Assembly (NCBI RefSeq): GCF_007991175.1
Contig: NZ_BJXV01000002.1
Coordinates: 310,001 to 374,000, forward strand
DNA: 64,000 nt
From: Halovibrio variabilis
GTDB taxonomy: Bacteria; Pseudomonadota; Gammaproteobacteria; Pseudomonadales; Halomonadaceae
Direction of reading: 5' to 3'
Shown: one piece after another, positions 16,542-25,454 of the stretch
Layout: the number at the start of each line of letters is the position of its first letter
Position numbering within the stretch: the stretch's first letter is position 1
The notes under the pieces: generated by a model
The model's database searches: none
The model's input: only the letters and a program-made list of their open reading frames with translations
Told to the model about the DNA's origin: nothing
Program-made: the position numbers and the translations under genes

Positions 16542-17345
16542 TTATTGGGCGTTAATAAACGCGTCCACGGCCTGCTGGAAGGCTTCTGGCTGGTCGGCGT
16601 GTAGCCAATGACCGGCGTTTTTGAGCGTCACCACCCGGGCGCGCGGCAATATCTCGCGCAGCGCGGGCAGCATATCGTCAGCCACATAGGGCGAATCACC
16701 ACCGCGCAACACCAGCGTTGGGCCATCAAAAGGTTGTTCGCCGTCCGGCTTACCAATAATGGCCTCGTAGCCGCGTTGAATCTGATCCAAGCCCACCCGC
16801 AACGCCATAACGTTATCGTCGTTGCGGACGAGGTTAGTGGCGAGAAACAGCCGCGTGGGTCGGAAATCCACGTGTTCGGCCAGTAGTTCATCGGCTTCAC
16901 GGCGATTTTTTGGCTGCCCTTCCCGCACGCGCTCTAGTGCGGCAAACACATCATCGTGGCCATGCTGATAAGCCACGGGGGCAATATCAGCAACCATCAA
17001 GGACGCCACCCGCTCAGGCGCCAGGCGCGCCAGGCTAATAGCGACTTTACCGCCCATTGAGTGCCCTAGCACGTGCGCGCGTTTAATCGAAAGCTTATCC
17101 ATCAGCGCCAGCACATCGTCCACCAGCGTTGCATAGCGCATGCCCTCGGCGTGGGGTGAGCGGCCATGATTGCGCAGGTCCAGCGCTATGACGCGACGGG
17201 AACGCTGCCACACTTTGAGATGCGAACGCCAGTTATCGGCACTCCCCAGCAGGCCATGAATAACGACCAGCGGAATCTCATCCACGGCGGCATCGTCGGC
17301 GGGCATATCGATACAATGAAGCGCAACGGTGGCAACGTCGGTCAT
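16542..17345 (-). CDS. ybfF: Alpha/beta-hydrolase esterase, YbfF family
   Basis: A 267-residue cytoplasmic alpha/beta hydrolase. Visible are the oxyanion segment VVIHGLLGSADNW, the nucleophile elbow GHSMGG (Ser), the catalytic acid region LRGGDSPYV and the histidine in NAGHWLH. YbfF-like esterases hydrolyse short acyl and acyl-CoA-like esters; the physiological substrate is not firmly known. Its stop lies 40 bases from the converging stop of the nuclease fusion. It is about 40 bases downstream of yhhQ on the same strand and may be cotranscribed with it. Confidence 0.85.
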   Translation of the reverse strand: MTDVATVALHCIDMPADDAAVDEIPLVVIHGLLGSADNWRSHLKVWQRSRRVIALDLRNHGRSPHAEGMRYATLVDDVLALMDKLSIKRAHVLGHSMGGKVAISLARLAPERVASLMVADIAPVAYQHGHDDVFAALERVREGQPKNRREADELLAEHVDFRPTRLFLATNLVRNDDNVMALRVGLDQIQRGYEAIIGKPDGEQPFDGPTLVLRGGDSPYVADDMLPALREILPRARVVTLKNAGHWLHADQPEAFQQAVDAFINAQ

Positions 17346-17384
17346 GCTAACTCCTAAGCCTTGGCAGTTATGATAGGGCCGTGT

Positions 17385-18053
17385 TTAAGCGGCCCGTGGT
17401 GCGCTGTCTCGCTGCCCCGTCCACACCACCAAACGGCGCGTTAGCCAGGCAAGCAACAAACCATACAACGGCAAGAAAAACAGCAGGCTGATGGCTAATT
17501 TAATCGCATAGTCGACGACGGCAATTTCCACCCAATGGGTGGCCATAAACGGGTCGGGGCTGTTATAGAACGCCGCTGAGAAGAATGCAAAGGTGTCGGC
17601 CAGATTACCCAGCACCGTTGAGCATACCGGCGCCACCCACCAGGCCCACTGGCGTAAGCGGTCAAATACCTGAACATCCAGCAGCTGACCCATCACATAG
17701 GCTAAAAAGCTGGCAAGGGCGATGCGCGCCACGAACAGGTCCCACTCACCCAGCGCTTCGATCCCGGCAAAGCTGCCGCGGGGAAAGACCACCGAGACAA
17801 CATAGGACACCACGAGCGCAGGAAACATGACACGCAGAATGATAGCGCGGGCGGGGCCCTTTCCAAACAGGCGAACGGTCAGGTCGGTAGCCAAAAAAAT
17901 AAACGGAAAACTAAACGCCCCCCAGGTGGTATGAAAACCCAGCAGGGTAAAAGGCAACTGAACGAGGTAGTTACTAGCGGCGATAATACCGATGTGAAAC
18001 GCCACCATGACCAGCAGGCAACGGCGGCGTTGAACGTCACTGAGTGCAAACAT
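17385..18053 (-). CDS. yhhQ: Queuosine precursor transporter YhhQ
   Basis: A 222-residue inner-membrane protein with about six hydrophobic helices, of the COG1738 (YhhQ/QPTR) family that imports preQ0/preQ1 for tRNA queuosine synthesis. Recognisable parts are ASNYLVQLPF, WGAFSFPFIFLATDLTVRLF and SFLAYVMGQLLDVQVFDRLR. The start ATG at 18053 follows AAGG by nine bases, and that AAGG lies inside the preQ1-I-like leader structure at 18063-18097. This fits translational control by queuosine precursors. The C-terminus ends in basic residues (WLTRRLVVW). Confidence 0.92.
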   Translation of the reverse strand: MFALSDVQRRRCLLVMVAFHIGIIAASNYLVQLPFTLLGFHTTWGAFSFPFIFLATDLTVRLFGKGPARAIILRVMFPALVVSYVVSVVFPRGSFAGIEALGEWDLFVARIALASFLAYVMGQLLDVQVFDRLRQWAWWVAPVCSTVLGNLADTFAFFSAAFYNSPDPFMATHWVEIAVVDYAIKLAISLLFFLPLYGLLLAWLTRRLVVWTGQRDSAPRAA

Positions 18054-18062
18054 GCAGATAGA

Positions 18063-18097
18063 CCTTTTTTATCGATAAGAGGGGTTAGGGAACCCTC
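18063..18097 (-). promoter_or_regulatory. Candidate preQ1-I riboswitch in the yhhQ leader
   Basis: On the minus strand GAGGG (18097-18093) pairs with CCCUC (18083-18079) as a five-pair P1. The nine-base loop UUCCCUAAC ends in UAAC, the position whose C contacts preQ1 in the Thermoanaerobacter tengcongensis aptamer. After an A-rich stretch, AAGG (18066-18063) can pair with the loop CCU as P2. AAGG is also the ribosome-binding site of yhhQ, so ligand binding would hide it. The joining segment after P1 is about 13 bases, slightly longer than in the tengcongensis RNA. YhhQ genes are a known target of this class. Assigned by eye without a covariance search. Confidence 0.55.
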
Positions 18098-18218
18098 ATG
18101 AACGTCGGCATGCTGCGTTTAGAGTAGGATGCCGCTTGGGGGCAGCATTATACGGTTTCTGCTTACTAATGAAAGTCGGGCACACCAAACCACCCTTGGC
18201 GCTGGGCGGCGTGGCTTA

Positions 18219-20132
18219 TCAATCAAGCGGCGTGGCGTCTTCGGCCGCCCCGACGCTGCGCTCGCGCATCGCCGCATGCACATCCGCAAGGCTTGTGGGG
18301 TCGTCAATGGTCGAGGGAATCGCAAATTCCTTACCGTCGGCAATGTTGCGCAGTAGCTTGCGCAATATCTTCCCCGAGCGGGTTTTAGGCAAGCGGTCGA
18401 CCACTAACACCTGTTTGAAACACGCAATCGCTCCGATATATTCACGGACGCGGGCGATCAGCTCGGCTTCAAGTGCGGCCTCATCGCCATCAAAGCCGTC
18501 TTTGGGAATCACCAGCCCAAGGGGCAACTGGCCTTTGAGATTATCGTGGATACCAATCACCGCACACTCGGCAACCGCCGGATGCGCGCCAACCACCTCC
18601 TCCATTTCACCGGTCGATAGCCGGTGGCCGGCGACGTTAATCACGTCATCGGTGCGGCCCATGATGAACAGATAACCCTGGTCATCAAAATAGCCACCGT
18701 CGCCGGTTAAATAGTAGCCGGGGAACGCTGCCATATAGGCGGCGTGAAAACGCTGCGGGTCGCGCCACACACCGGCTAAACAGCCCGGTGGCATTGGTTG
18801 CTTGATCACGACGCTGCCCTGTTCCATCGGCTGAGCCTGCTCGCCGTCACGGTTAAGTACCTGTACGTTAAACCCCGGTACTGGGTAGGTCGCCGAACCG
18901 GCCTTGGTGGGCATGGGTTCGATGCCGGGTAGATTCGCCGCAATCGGCCAGCCGGTTTCGGTTTGCCACCAGTGATCAATCACCGGCACGTCCAGCAGGT
19001 CATCCAGCCAGTGGAACGTGGGCGGGTCAAGTCGCTCACCGGCGACGTAAAGATGCTTCAGGCTGCTGATATCGTATTTGCTTAGCAGCGACGCGTCGGG
19101 GTCCTCTTTTTTAATCGCCCGGAACGCCGTGGGCGCGGTGAAGAAACTCTTCACCCGGTATTCTTCAATCAAGCGCCAGAAGCTTCCCGCATCGGGGGTT
19201 TTTACCGGTTTACCTTCATAAACCACCGTGGTGCAGCCAACCAGCAAGGGTGCATAGACAATATAGGAGTGCCCGACCACCCAGCCCACATCCGAGGCGG
19301 TAAAGAACACGTCGCCTGGCGCCATGGCATAAATTGCTTCCATCGAATAGGCCAGCGCAACCGCATAACCGCCAGTGTCACGCACGACGCCTTTGGGCTT
19401 GCCCGTGGTGCCGGAGGTATACAGCACGTAAAGCGGGTCAGTCGCTTTAACCGGCACGCAATCGGCGAAAGGCGCTTTCGCCACTAGGTCAGCCCAGTCA
19501 TGGTCGTTTGCTCCTAGCTCGGCACGGTGCGCATTGCGCTGGTATACCACGCAGGCATCGGGCTTGTGAGCGCTCAATTCCACCGCTTGATCGACCATCG
19601 GCTTATACGGCAACACTTTATCCAACTCGACACCGCACGAGGCCGCCACCACCACTTTGGGTTGGGCGTCTTCAATTCGCGCCGCGAGCTCGTGGGGAGC
19701 AAAGCCGCCAAACACCACCGAATGAACGGCGCCTAACCGGGCACAGGCGTACATGGCGATCAGCGCTTCGGGGATCATCGGCATGTAGATAATCACCCTA
19801 TCCCCCTTCTCCACGCCTAGCTGCGCTAACGCGCCCGCAAAATAAGCCACTCGATCGCGCATTTGCAGGTAGCTAATCGTTTGCTTGGACTGCGTGGCAG
19901 GAGAGTCCCAGAAAATAGCGGCCTGGTCGCCGCGGCCCTGTTCAACGTGATAATCCAATGCCGCGTAACACAGGTTCATTTCACCATCGCTGAACCAGCG
20001 CGCGTGGTGTTGATCGTCATAGCTGAGAATCGTGCGGGGCGGCGTGAACCAGGGGATGCGCTGAGCCTGTTCGGCCCAGAAGGTTTCGGGATGTTCAACC
20101 GACTGCTGGAAGATTGCTTGGTAGCGGCTCAT
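18219..20132 (-). CDS. prpE: Propionyl-CoA synthetase PrpE
   Basis: A 637-residue acyl-AMP-forming ligase that activates propionate with ATP and CoA in the cytoplasm, feeding the methylcitrate cycle. Signature motifs are the phosphate loop YTSGTTGKPKG, the adenylate motif HWWQTETGWP, YYLTGDGGYFDDQGY, GRTDDVINVAGHRLSTGEME, and the C-terminal catalytic lysine in TRSGKILRK. The N-terminus (FWAEQAQRIPWFTPP) is typical of PrpE rather than acetyl-CoA synthetase. No prpBCD genes are adjacent, so it is expressed alone. A long 5-prime region with tandem GTCGAC sites precedes it. Confidence 0.95.
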   Translation of the reverse strand: MSRYQAIFQQSVEHPETFWAEQAQRIPWFTPPRTILSYDDQHHARWFSDGEMNLCYAALDYHVEQGRGDQAAIFWDSPATQSKQTISYLQMRDRVAYFAGALAQLGVEKGDRVIIYMPMIPEALIAMYACARLGAVHSVVFGGFAPHELAARIEDAQPKVVVAASCGVELDKVLPYKPMVDQAVELSAHKPDACVVYQRNAHRAELGANDHDWADLVAKAPFADCVPVKATDPLYVLYTSGTTGKPKGVVRDTGGYAVALAYSMEAIYAMAPGDVFFTASDVGWVVGHSYIVYAPLLVGCTTVVYEGKPVKTPDAGSFWRLIEEYRVKSFFTAPTAFRAIKKEDPDASLLSKYDISSLKHLYVAGERLDPPTFHWLDDLLDVPVIDHWWQTETGWPIAANLPGIEPMPTKAGSATYPVPGFNVQVLNRDGEQAQPMEQGSVVIKQPMPPGCLAGVWRDPQRFHAAYMAAFPGYYLTGDGGYFDDQGYLFIMGRTDDVINVAGHRLSTGEMEEVVGAHPAVAECAVIGIHDNLKGQLPLGLVIPKDGFDGDEAALEAELIARVREYIGAIACFKQVLVVDRLPKTRSGKILRKLLRNIADGKEFAIPSTIDDPTSLADVHAAMRERSVGAAEDATPLD

Positions 20133-20515
20133 GGTGTGCCTACCTTTGTTGTATTAAGTGTTGTAGTGGTTGTTTTATTAATTATTACTGAATTAGCTAT
20201 CGCTTTATTAGCATCTATTTTAGCGAAGCCCTGTTTTGAGGGCGCAACCCAATTGTTGACACTTTATAAAGTAAATCACCGCGACGCCCTCATACTATGG
20301 GCTAAATAGCGACCAAAGCAGCAGGTACTCCCAACAAATTGTCGACAGGATGTCGACCGCCTACCATTGATTAAGCGTTAAACGGCACTTTGGACAAAGC
20401 TCGCTAAATTACTGATCATTAAACAACTGAATCTTCGCGACGCGATGATGCCTCGACAACTTATAACAATGCTGATTAACACGCTGAAGTAAACAGTGTA
20501 GGCAAGGAGATTATT
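20133..20515. other. 383-base intergenic region between divergent prpE and hlyU-like gene
   Basis: No gene is supported. The region holds CTTTATAAAG (20262-20271), a 10-base palindrome next to a TTGACA (20255-20260), and the pair of TGTCGAC sites at 20340-20357. AAGGAG about ten bases before the ATG at 20516 is the ribosome site of the regulator gene. Promoter boxes for either gene are not clear enough to call. Confidence 0.4.
20340..20357. promoter_or_regulatory. Tandem TGTCGAC operator-like sites
   Basis: TGTCGAC occurs at 20340-20346 and again at 20351-20357, 11 bases apart, so both copies of the palindromic GTCGAC core face the same side of the helix. The first copy lies in AATTGTCGACA, a palindrome-like form of the kind bound by FCD-type GntR regulators. 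Its placement about 210 bases upstream of prpE suggests control of propionate activation; the regulator gene at 20516 is an alternative candidate. Confidence 0.35.
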
Positions 20516-20833
20516 ATGTCTGCTACAAGCGCCGCTTCACGCCTGCTAGAACACAATTGCCGTGCTATTGAGGAGGGAACCAACCTGCTAAAAGCGCTAG
20601 CAAACGAAAAGCGCCTGCAAATTCTCTGCCTGCTTGCTGAAAAAGAACTGTCAGTGACGCAGATCAACCAACAGTTAGCGCTAAGTCAATCGGCGCTTTC
20701 CCAGCATTTGGCTATTTTAAGACGTGACGCGCTGGTCGATACACGAAGGGAGTCGCAAACCATCTATTATTCATTGAGCAGTGAAAGCGCCAAAGCGGTT
20801 ATTACCACCTTGGCGCATCACTACGCAGCCTAA
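20516..20833 (+). CDS. ArsR-family transcriptional regulator, HlyU-like
   Basis: A 105-residue winged-helix repressor. LLKALANEKRLQILCLLAEK and the recognition helix LSQSALSQHLAILRRD are very close to Vibrio HlyU and related sulfur or redox sensors (BigR, SqrR, YgaV). Those proteins use two cysteines, C38 and C104 in HlyU. Here C38 is kept but the C-terminal position reads Ala (HHYAA), so a disulfide or polysulfide switch between them is not possible; C15 is an additional cysteine. An AAGGAG site precedes the ATG. No sulfur-oxidation or toxin gene is adjacent, so the target is unknown. It converges with sohB. Confidence 0.85.
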   Translation: MSATSAASRLLEHNCRAIEEGTNLLKALANEKRLQILCLLAEKELSVTQINQQLALSQSALSQHLAILRRDALVDTRRESQTIYYSLSSESAKAVITTLAHHYAA

Positions 20834-20849
20834 TGCGAGCGCTTGGGCA

Positions 20850-21893
20850 TCAGTGCCGCTGCCAACCGGCGGCGTCGATAAGCCCTAGCGTTTTCAGGGC
20901 GGCTCGTTCAACCCCGGCCGAAACGGCCAACCCTAGCTTGCGCGTCATGGTTTTGGGAGGCTCGAGTTTTACGCTATACACGCGGGCCTGCGCCATGCGC
21001 TCAACCAGGTAGGCTTCGCTGGTACCGACGCTATCGACAAGCGATTCGGACAGCGCTTCACTGCCGTACCAAATCTCCCCCGTAGCGATTGTCTCAATGT
21101 CCATCGCGGGACGGCGTTCGGCCACGTAGCCCTTGAACAGTCGGTGGGTGTTCTCTAGGTCTTCTAAGAATTTCGCTTTGCCCTCTTCGGTGTTTTCGCC
21201 TAACACGGTCAAGGTGCGCTTGTATTTGCCGGCGGTCAGCAGCTCAACATCAACGTCGTGGCGTTTAAGCAGCCGATGGATGTTGGGCACTTGCGCCACC
21301 ACACCGATTGAGCCAATCACGGCGAAGGGCGCCGCTTTAATGTGGTGTGCCGTACAGGCCATTAGATAACCACCGCTAGCAGCTACCTTATCGATACACA
21401 CGGTGGTGGTTAGCCCCGCCGCACGTAGCCGGTCTAACTGCGCCGCCGCCAAGCCATAGGCATGCACTAGCCCACCCGCTGATTCCAGGCGGATGACGAC
21501 CTCATCGTCCTGGTTAGCCACATCGATAATCGCGGAGACCTCTTGGGCAAGTTGCTCGGTTTGCGATGCTTTAATATCGCCATGAAAATCTAATACCCAA
21601 ACCCGCGGCTCCTCTGTCGCTTGCTGATTGCCCTTTGCGCTCTTGTGACGCTTTTTATCGTCATGACGAAATGCTTTCAGCAGCTTTTTACGTGCCGAGG
21701 CCTGCGTGGCCGCCAGGCGTAAACGGCGTGCTCTATAGCGACGTTGGTCGTTAAGCGGCTCGATAGTGAGTTTTAAGTCACTTTCTTTGTCTTGCTTTGT
21801 CCGCGTAATCAGGATCAAGCCAACGCCTAATAGCGCCATCACAATGGTCGTTTGCACAATAAACGTGCCTATCTCTGCTACCCATTCATTCAT
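20850..21893 (-). CDS. sohB: Probable protease SohB (S49 family)
   Basis: A 347-residue inner-membrane serine peptidase of the SppA/SohB group. It starts with a membrane anchor (FIVQTTIVMALLGVGLILI), then a basic cytoplasmic linker rich in Arg and Lys. The S49 domain has VWVLDFHGDIKAS, VIRLESAGGLVHAYGLAAAQ, the nucleophile serine in VAASGGYLMAC and the general-base lysine region in AGKYKRTLTVLGENTEEG. SohB was found as a multicopy suppressor of DegP loss in E. coli. It is a single gene, convergent with the HlyU-like regulator. Confidence 0.93.
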   Translation of the reverse strand: MNEWVAEIGTFIVQTTIVMALLGVGLILITRTKQDKESDLKLTIEPLNDQRRYRARRLRLAATQASARKKLLKAFRHDDKKRHKSAKGNQQATEEPRVWVLDFHGDIKASQTEQLAQEVSAIIDVANQDDEVVIRLESAGGLVHAYGLAAAQLDRLRAAGLTTTVCIDKVAASGGYLMACTAHHIKAAPFAVIGSIGVVAQVPNIHRLLKRHDVDVELLTAGKYKRTLTVLGENTEEGKAKFLEDLENTHRLFKGYVAERRPAMDIETIATGEIWYGSEALSESLVDSVGTSEAYLVERMAQARVYSVKLEPPKTMTRKLGLAVSAGVERAALKTLGLIDAAGWQRH

Positions 21894-22076
21894 TGACGTT
21901 CTCCGTTCGTTTATTAAATTTTTTACCGCCAGTGGCGTAGGCCTGCGCGCCGGGAATGCACCACCATGGCGCTTGATTGAAACGCTTGTATGAAATAATC
22001 TCGTTTGCTTACACGCTTGTGTCTACGGGCTAGTGTCGCTAGCCTTGGTTTACTTTACTTAACTGAGAGCAATGTG

Positions 22077-22388
22077 ATGTCGACAAACACCCTTGAGAAG
22101 TTGCAAGCGCGCTTCAACCCTGAAGCAGCCGAGGGCATGAACGAAATTTTTCAGTTTCACTTTACCGATGCTGGCAGCCATTACCTTCATATCAAGGATG
22201 GCACGCTGGATGTACAGGAGGGAGAGCACGATGATCCTTCCGTTAGTTTAAGCCTTACCACCGAGACACTGAAGGGCATTATGAACGGCGATGTTAATGG
22301 CATGACCGCCTTCATGACCGGAAAGCTGAAAGCAACCGGCAATGTCATGCTGGCCACTAAGCTGACTAACTTATTCCCGAGCGACTGA
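22077..22388 (+). CDS. SCP2 sterol-binding-domain protein
   Basis: A 103-residue single-domain SCP2 protein: FQFHFTDAGSHYLHIKDGTL, then DPSVSLSLTTETLKGIMNGD and KLKATGNVMLATKLTNLF. The fold makes a hydrophobic tunnel that binds lipids or acyl chains; bacterial stand-alone members have no settled function. The ATG at 22077 follows GAGAG and starts MSTNTLEKLQ; an upstream in-frame start at 22005 would add a sequence without a ribosome site. It is monocistronic and convergent with nudC. Confidence 0.88.
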   Translation: MSTNTLEKLQARFNPEAAEGMNEIFQFHFTDAGSHYLHIKDGTLDVQEGEHDDPSVSLSLTTETLKGIMNGDVNGMTAFMTGKLKATGNVMLATKLTNLFPSD

Positions 22389-22436
22389 TTAACATATTTC
22401 CTAATGAGCAATTGTCATACCAGCAGGCGGCGCCGG

Positions 22437-23219
22437 TTATTCGCGCCAGCGTGCCAAATGGGTTTCAATGAGCTCTCGGGATATCGAGTACGGTGGTGGC
22501 AGCGACGGCAATTGGCGGGGCGAAAACCAGGCGGCATCGCTGATCTCCACCCCATCAATATGAATGCGCCGCGTGGTCGCCTCGGCGAAATAACCGAACA
22601 TCAGCGAATGGGGAAATGGCCAGGCCTGGCTATGGTGGTAGCGCAGCTGATCAATATGCACCCCCACTTCCTCAAAGACCTCACGATGCACCGCTTCCTC
22701 CGCCGACTCGCCCGGCTCGACAAAACCTGCCAGGGTCGAGTAGCGCCCCGGCGGAAAGCGCGGGCTGCGCGCCAATAGCATCGCCTCACCGCTCGTCACC
22801 AGGGTAATAATGCACGGCGAAATACGCGGATAGTTGCGGTGCCCGCAGGCGTGGCAGTGCATGGCGAATTCCGACGTCAGCTTGGTCGCCGGCGCTCCAC
22901 AACGGCCACAAAAGCGGTGATTCTCTAGCCAAGCGCCTACCTGTAGTGCCGTCGACAACAGGCTGAACCACGCCGTCGATAGCTCGCTCATCCATTGACG
23001 ACCATCAATCCAGCCACTTTCCGCTTGCGGCTCGACGAGCAGCGCCACCGGTTCATCATCCCAATAGCACAGCGGCTGCATTTGCGCTGTCCAGGGTTGA
23101 TGCGGCTGAAGCGGGGTTAACCCCTCATCTGCTTTTAAAGGCGCAGGGGCTATCAGACTGCGCGACAGCCGGATCACGCGCCCAGATTGTTCGTGGTGGG
23201 GGATTTCTCGCCTAAGCAT
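22437..23219 (-). CDS. nudC: NAD-capped RNA / NADH pyrophosphatase NudC
   Basis: A 260-residue Nudix hydrolase that cleaves NAD(H) and removes NAD caps from RNA. It has the NudC zinc ribbon (CGRCGAP then CHACGHRNYPR), the Nudix box GFVEPGESAEEAVHREVFEE, and the NudC signature SQAWPFPHS (normally SQPWPFPxS, here Ala replaces Pro). The ATG at 23219 overlaps the dnaQ stop by eight bases and gives a normal NudC length; an upstream frame extension lies in dnaQ. It is last in a four-gene overlapping operon. Confidence 0.95.
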   Translation of the reverse strand: MLRREIPHHEQSGRVIRLSRSLIAPAPLKADEGLTPLQPHQPWTAQMQPLCYWDDEPVALLVEPQAESGWIDGRQWMSELSTAWFSLLSTALQVGAWLENHRFCGRCGAPATKLTSEFAMHCHACGHRNYPRISPCIITLVTSGEAMLLARSPRFPPGRYSTLAGFVEPGESAEEAVHREVFEEVGVHIDQLRYHHSQAWPFPHSLMFGYFAEATTRRIHIDGVEISDAAWFSPRQLPSLPPPYSISRELIETHLARWRE

Positions 23220-23952
23220 CGCTCGCCGCACCCTCAAACCAGTTAAGTTGATGCGCCTCACACTTGGCCTTATGCGCCGCTTGCTCATCAGCAGAAGGAC
23301 GCACCACACGTAGTTGACCAGGGGTTAAGGCAAGCCGCTGAATCGACAGCCCCTCACTGGACACATCTGCCTGGGCTTGTTCTGAGGCCGAGGCAGCGTC
23401 TAGCGTCAGCGCCGTTTGACCGCCGGTCATCGCCAAGTAGACCTCAGCGAGGATTTCTGAGTCTAGCAGCGCGCCGTGCAATACCCGGTGGCCATTATCG
23501 ATAGCGTAGCGTTTACACAACGCATCAAGGCTGTTGCGCTGGCCGGGGTGCATTTTCCGGGCCATGGGCAGCGTATCTAATATCGCGCAATGATCGCGTA
23601 CCGGCCCTAACGCGGGGGATTTGCGCTGCTTATTCAGCATGCCCAACTCGTGGTCAATAAACCCCACGTCGAAGGGAGCATTATGGATAACCAGCTCAGC
23701 GCCGTCGATAAACGCCCAAAACTCATCGGCTATTTGCGCGAACACCGGCTCGTTGGCAATTTTGGCGTTATCAATGCCGTGAACGGCGACAACTTCGGCG
23801 TCGATATGCCGTTCAGGGTTAATGTACTGGTGATAGGTGCGCCCGGTGAAACGACGGTTGATCATTTCAATGGCGCCAATCTCAACCAAGCGATGCCCAT
23901 CTTTGGGATCGATACCGGTGGTTTCAGTATCTAAGATCACCTGGCGCATCAT
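23212..23952 (-). CDS. dnaQ: DNA polymerase III epsilon subunit DnaQ
   Basis: The proofreading 3'-5' exonuclease of the replicative polymerase, 246 residues. The DEDDh active site is visible: [11 protein letters not shown] (D8, E10), [13 protein letters not shown], and the later [18 protein letters not shown] with the conserved His and Asp. The C-terminal tail that binds the alpha subunit is present. The start overlaps the rnhA stop (ATGA) and the stop overlaps nudC, so translation is coupled. In E. coli dnaQ and rnhA are divergent; here they are head to tail. Confidence 0.96.
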   Translation of the reverse strand: MMRQVILDTETTGIDPKDGHRLVEIGAIEMINRRFTGRTYHQYINPERHIDAEVVAVHGIDNAKIANEPVFAQIADEFWAFIDGAELVIHNAPFDVGFIDHELGMLNKQRKSPALGPVRDHCAILDTLPMARKMHPGQRNSLDALCKRYAIDNGHRVLHGALLDSEILAEVYLAMTGGQTALTLDAASASEQAQADVSSEGLSIQRLALTPGQLRVVRPSADEQAAHKAKCEAHQLNWFEGAASDA

Positions 23953-24419
23953 GCTCTCCTTTTTTGGTGCTCATCAATAGCTTCATTGGCCAGGGCATCG
24001 GCGCGTTCATTGCCGGGGTGCCCGCTATGCCCTTTTACCCAGTGCCACTCTATCTGATGACGCTGGGTTTCCTGGTGAAGGGTTTTCCATAGTTCAACGT
24101 TTTTAACCGGTTGTTTGGCCGCGGTTTTCCAGCCCCGTTTGATCCAATTATGGATCCACTGGGTGATCCCTTGGCGAACATACTGCGAGTCGGTCCATAG
24201 TGCCACTTGGCAAGAGGTATTCAGCGTACGCAGCGCCGAGATCGCGGCCATCAGTTCCATACGATTGTTGGTGGTCTCGGCTTCGTAGCCTTTTAAGGCC
24301 TTTTCATGCTCGCCACTCGCCAGCACGACGCCCCATCCGCCGGGTCCTGGATTGCCCCGGCAGGCGCCATCGGTATACACCGTGACCTGGGGTAACTGCT
24401 CGGCAGCCTCATTAGTCAC
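23949..24419 (-). CDS. rnhA: Ribonuclease HI
   Basis: Degrades the RNA strand of RNA-DNA hybrids. At 156 residues it has the normal length, with [19 protein letters not shown] (first catalytic Asp), [13 protein letters not shown] (Glu), [12 protein letters not shown] (Asp) and [20 protein letters not shown] (final His and Asp). Its start lies within the last eight bases of the upstream methyltransferase gene and its stop overlaps dnaQ by four, so the genes are tightly coupled. Confidence 0.97.
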   Translation of the reverse strand: MTNEAAEQLPQVTVYTDGACRGNPGPGGWGVVLASGEHEKALKGYEAETTNNRMELMAAISALRTLNTSCQVALWTDSQYVRQGITQWIHNWIKRGWKTAAKQPVKNVELWKTLHQETQRHQIEWHWVKGHSGHPGNERADALANEAIDEHQKRRA

Positions 24420-25287
24420 TCTCTTGATCCTTACTTTGATGCGCCTGGGTTTTATGCGCCTGGGTTTGTTGAGGCAAGGCCTGTTGAGACTTAGCTTTTT
24501 GAGACCGGGCTAGATGCGGCGGATTGGATTGATAATGGGCCGATGAGCCTGACCGGGTAACGCCGCCTAGCGCTGCCGGTGAGACGGGCGCCTTTAAGCC
24601 AAATTTTAACCTCTGAACCGGCGCGTGCCGCTGTCGCCGCCGAGCCTGAATCATATAGCTCTCGCCGAAGGGCACATTATGCCGACGCCCTAATGACTCC
24701 CAATGCTCACCGCACTTAGCACTCGTCCTACCACGAAAACAGCAATAGTCTACGCGCTCCACCTCAAAGTCGACAAACGCCAGCCAGTCGCGAAGACGGC
24801 GCGCGGAGCGCCAGGTACCGTTCCAAGGAAACTGCTGTTGGCGCTTACGCCATTGGCGCGCAAGCCCACTGACCCCAATAGGATTAAAGCCAAACAGCAC
24901 CAAAATGCCATTGTCGGCCGTCACCCGCGCGGCCTCTTGCAGGGTGAAATGGGCATCGTCCAAGCACTCTAGCCAGTGGTGAACTACCATTATATCCAAA
25001 CAGTGGTCCGGCAGCGCAAGCTGATCCGGCGGGCATATCAACGTGCTGTCGTGGTCGGCCAACTGGCGGGTTGGCGACCAGCGTAGGGCATGAGGAATCG
25101 CCGACATGGTCAGCATGGCCGGGCCCATACTCATTTCCAAACTGTGGCCACCCACTCGGGTTTCCACCACGGGCCCCAGGCAAGCACGTTGGGTTTCCCA
25201 TAACGAACGACCCGCTTCACTCTGCCAGTAAGTCTGGCTACTGGTTAAGCGCTTGGCGAGTGTTGTTGCCGTCGTCGAATTTGACAT
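24412..25287 (-). CDS. yafS: Class I SAM-dependent methyltransferase, YafS-like
   Basis: A 291-residue putative methyltransferase of the methyltransf_11 type. [12 protein letters not shown] is followed by a cofactor-binding region, [20 protein letters not shown] is the motif-II-like acidic segment, and [17 protein letters not shown] follows. The tail is rich in Gln, Ser and Lys and looks disordered. Its position beside rnhA and divergent from gloB matches E. coli yafS, whose substrate is unknown. Start choice: ATG 25287 has GGAGGG 11 bases upstream; an in-frame TTG at 25293 is possible. Confidence 0.8.
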   Translation of the reverse strand: MSNSTTATTLAKRLTSSQTYWQSEAGRSLWETQRACLGPVVETRVGGHSLEMSMGPAMLTMSAIPHALRWSPTRQLADHDSTLICPPDQLALPDHCLDIMVVHHWLECLDDAHFTLQEAARVTADNGILVLFGFNPIGVSGLARQWRKRQQQFPWNGTWRSARRLRDWLAFVDFEVERVDYCCFRGRTSAKCGEHWESLGRRHNVPFGESYMIQARRRQRHAPVQRLKFGLKAPVSPAALGGVTRSGSSAHYQSNPPHLARSQKAKSQQALPQQTQAHKTQAHQSKDQESD

Positions 25288-25454
25288 GAACAACGCTTCC
25301 CTCCAAAGTAACGACTTTTAGCGGCTTTTACGCACCGATTAGCGCTTATACACCATAGGCGCAACAGTTAACTAAATGACTGGTTGGCTGTTGTGCGCTT
25401 TTTTATGAGCTCTATTTTGTGAGTTCCGTTTCCTGAAACTAAAGGATCTCGTCG

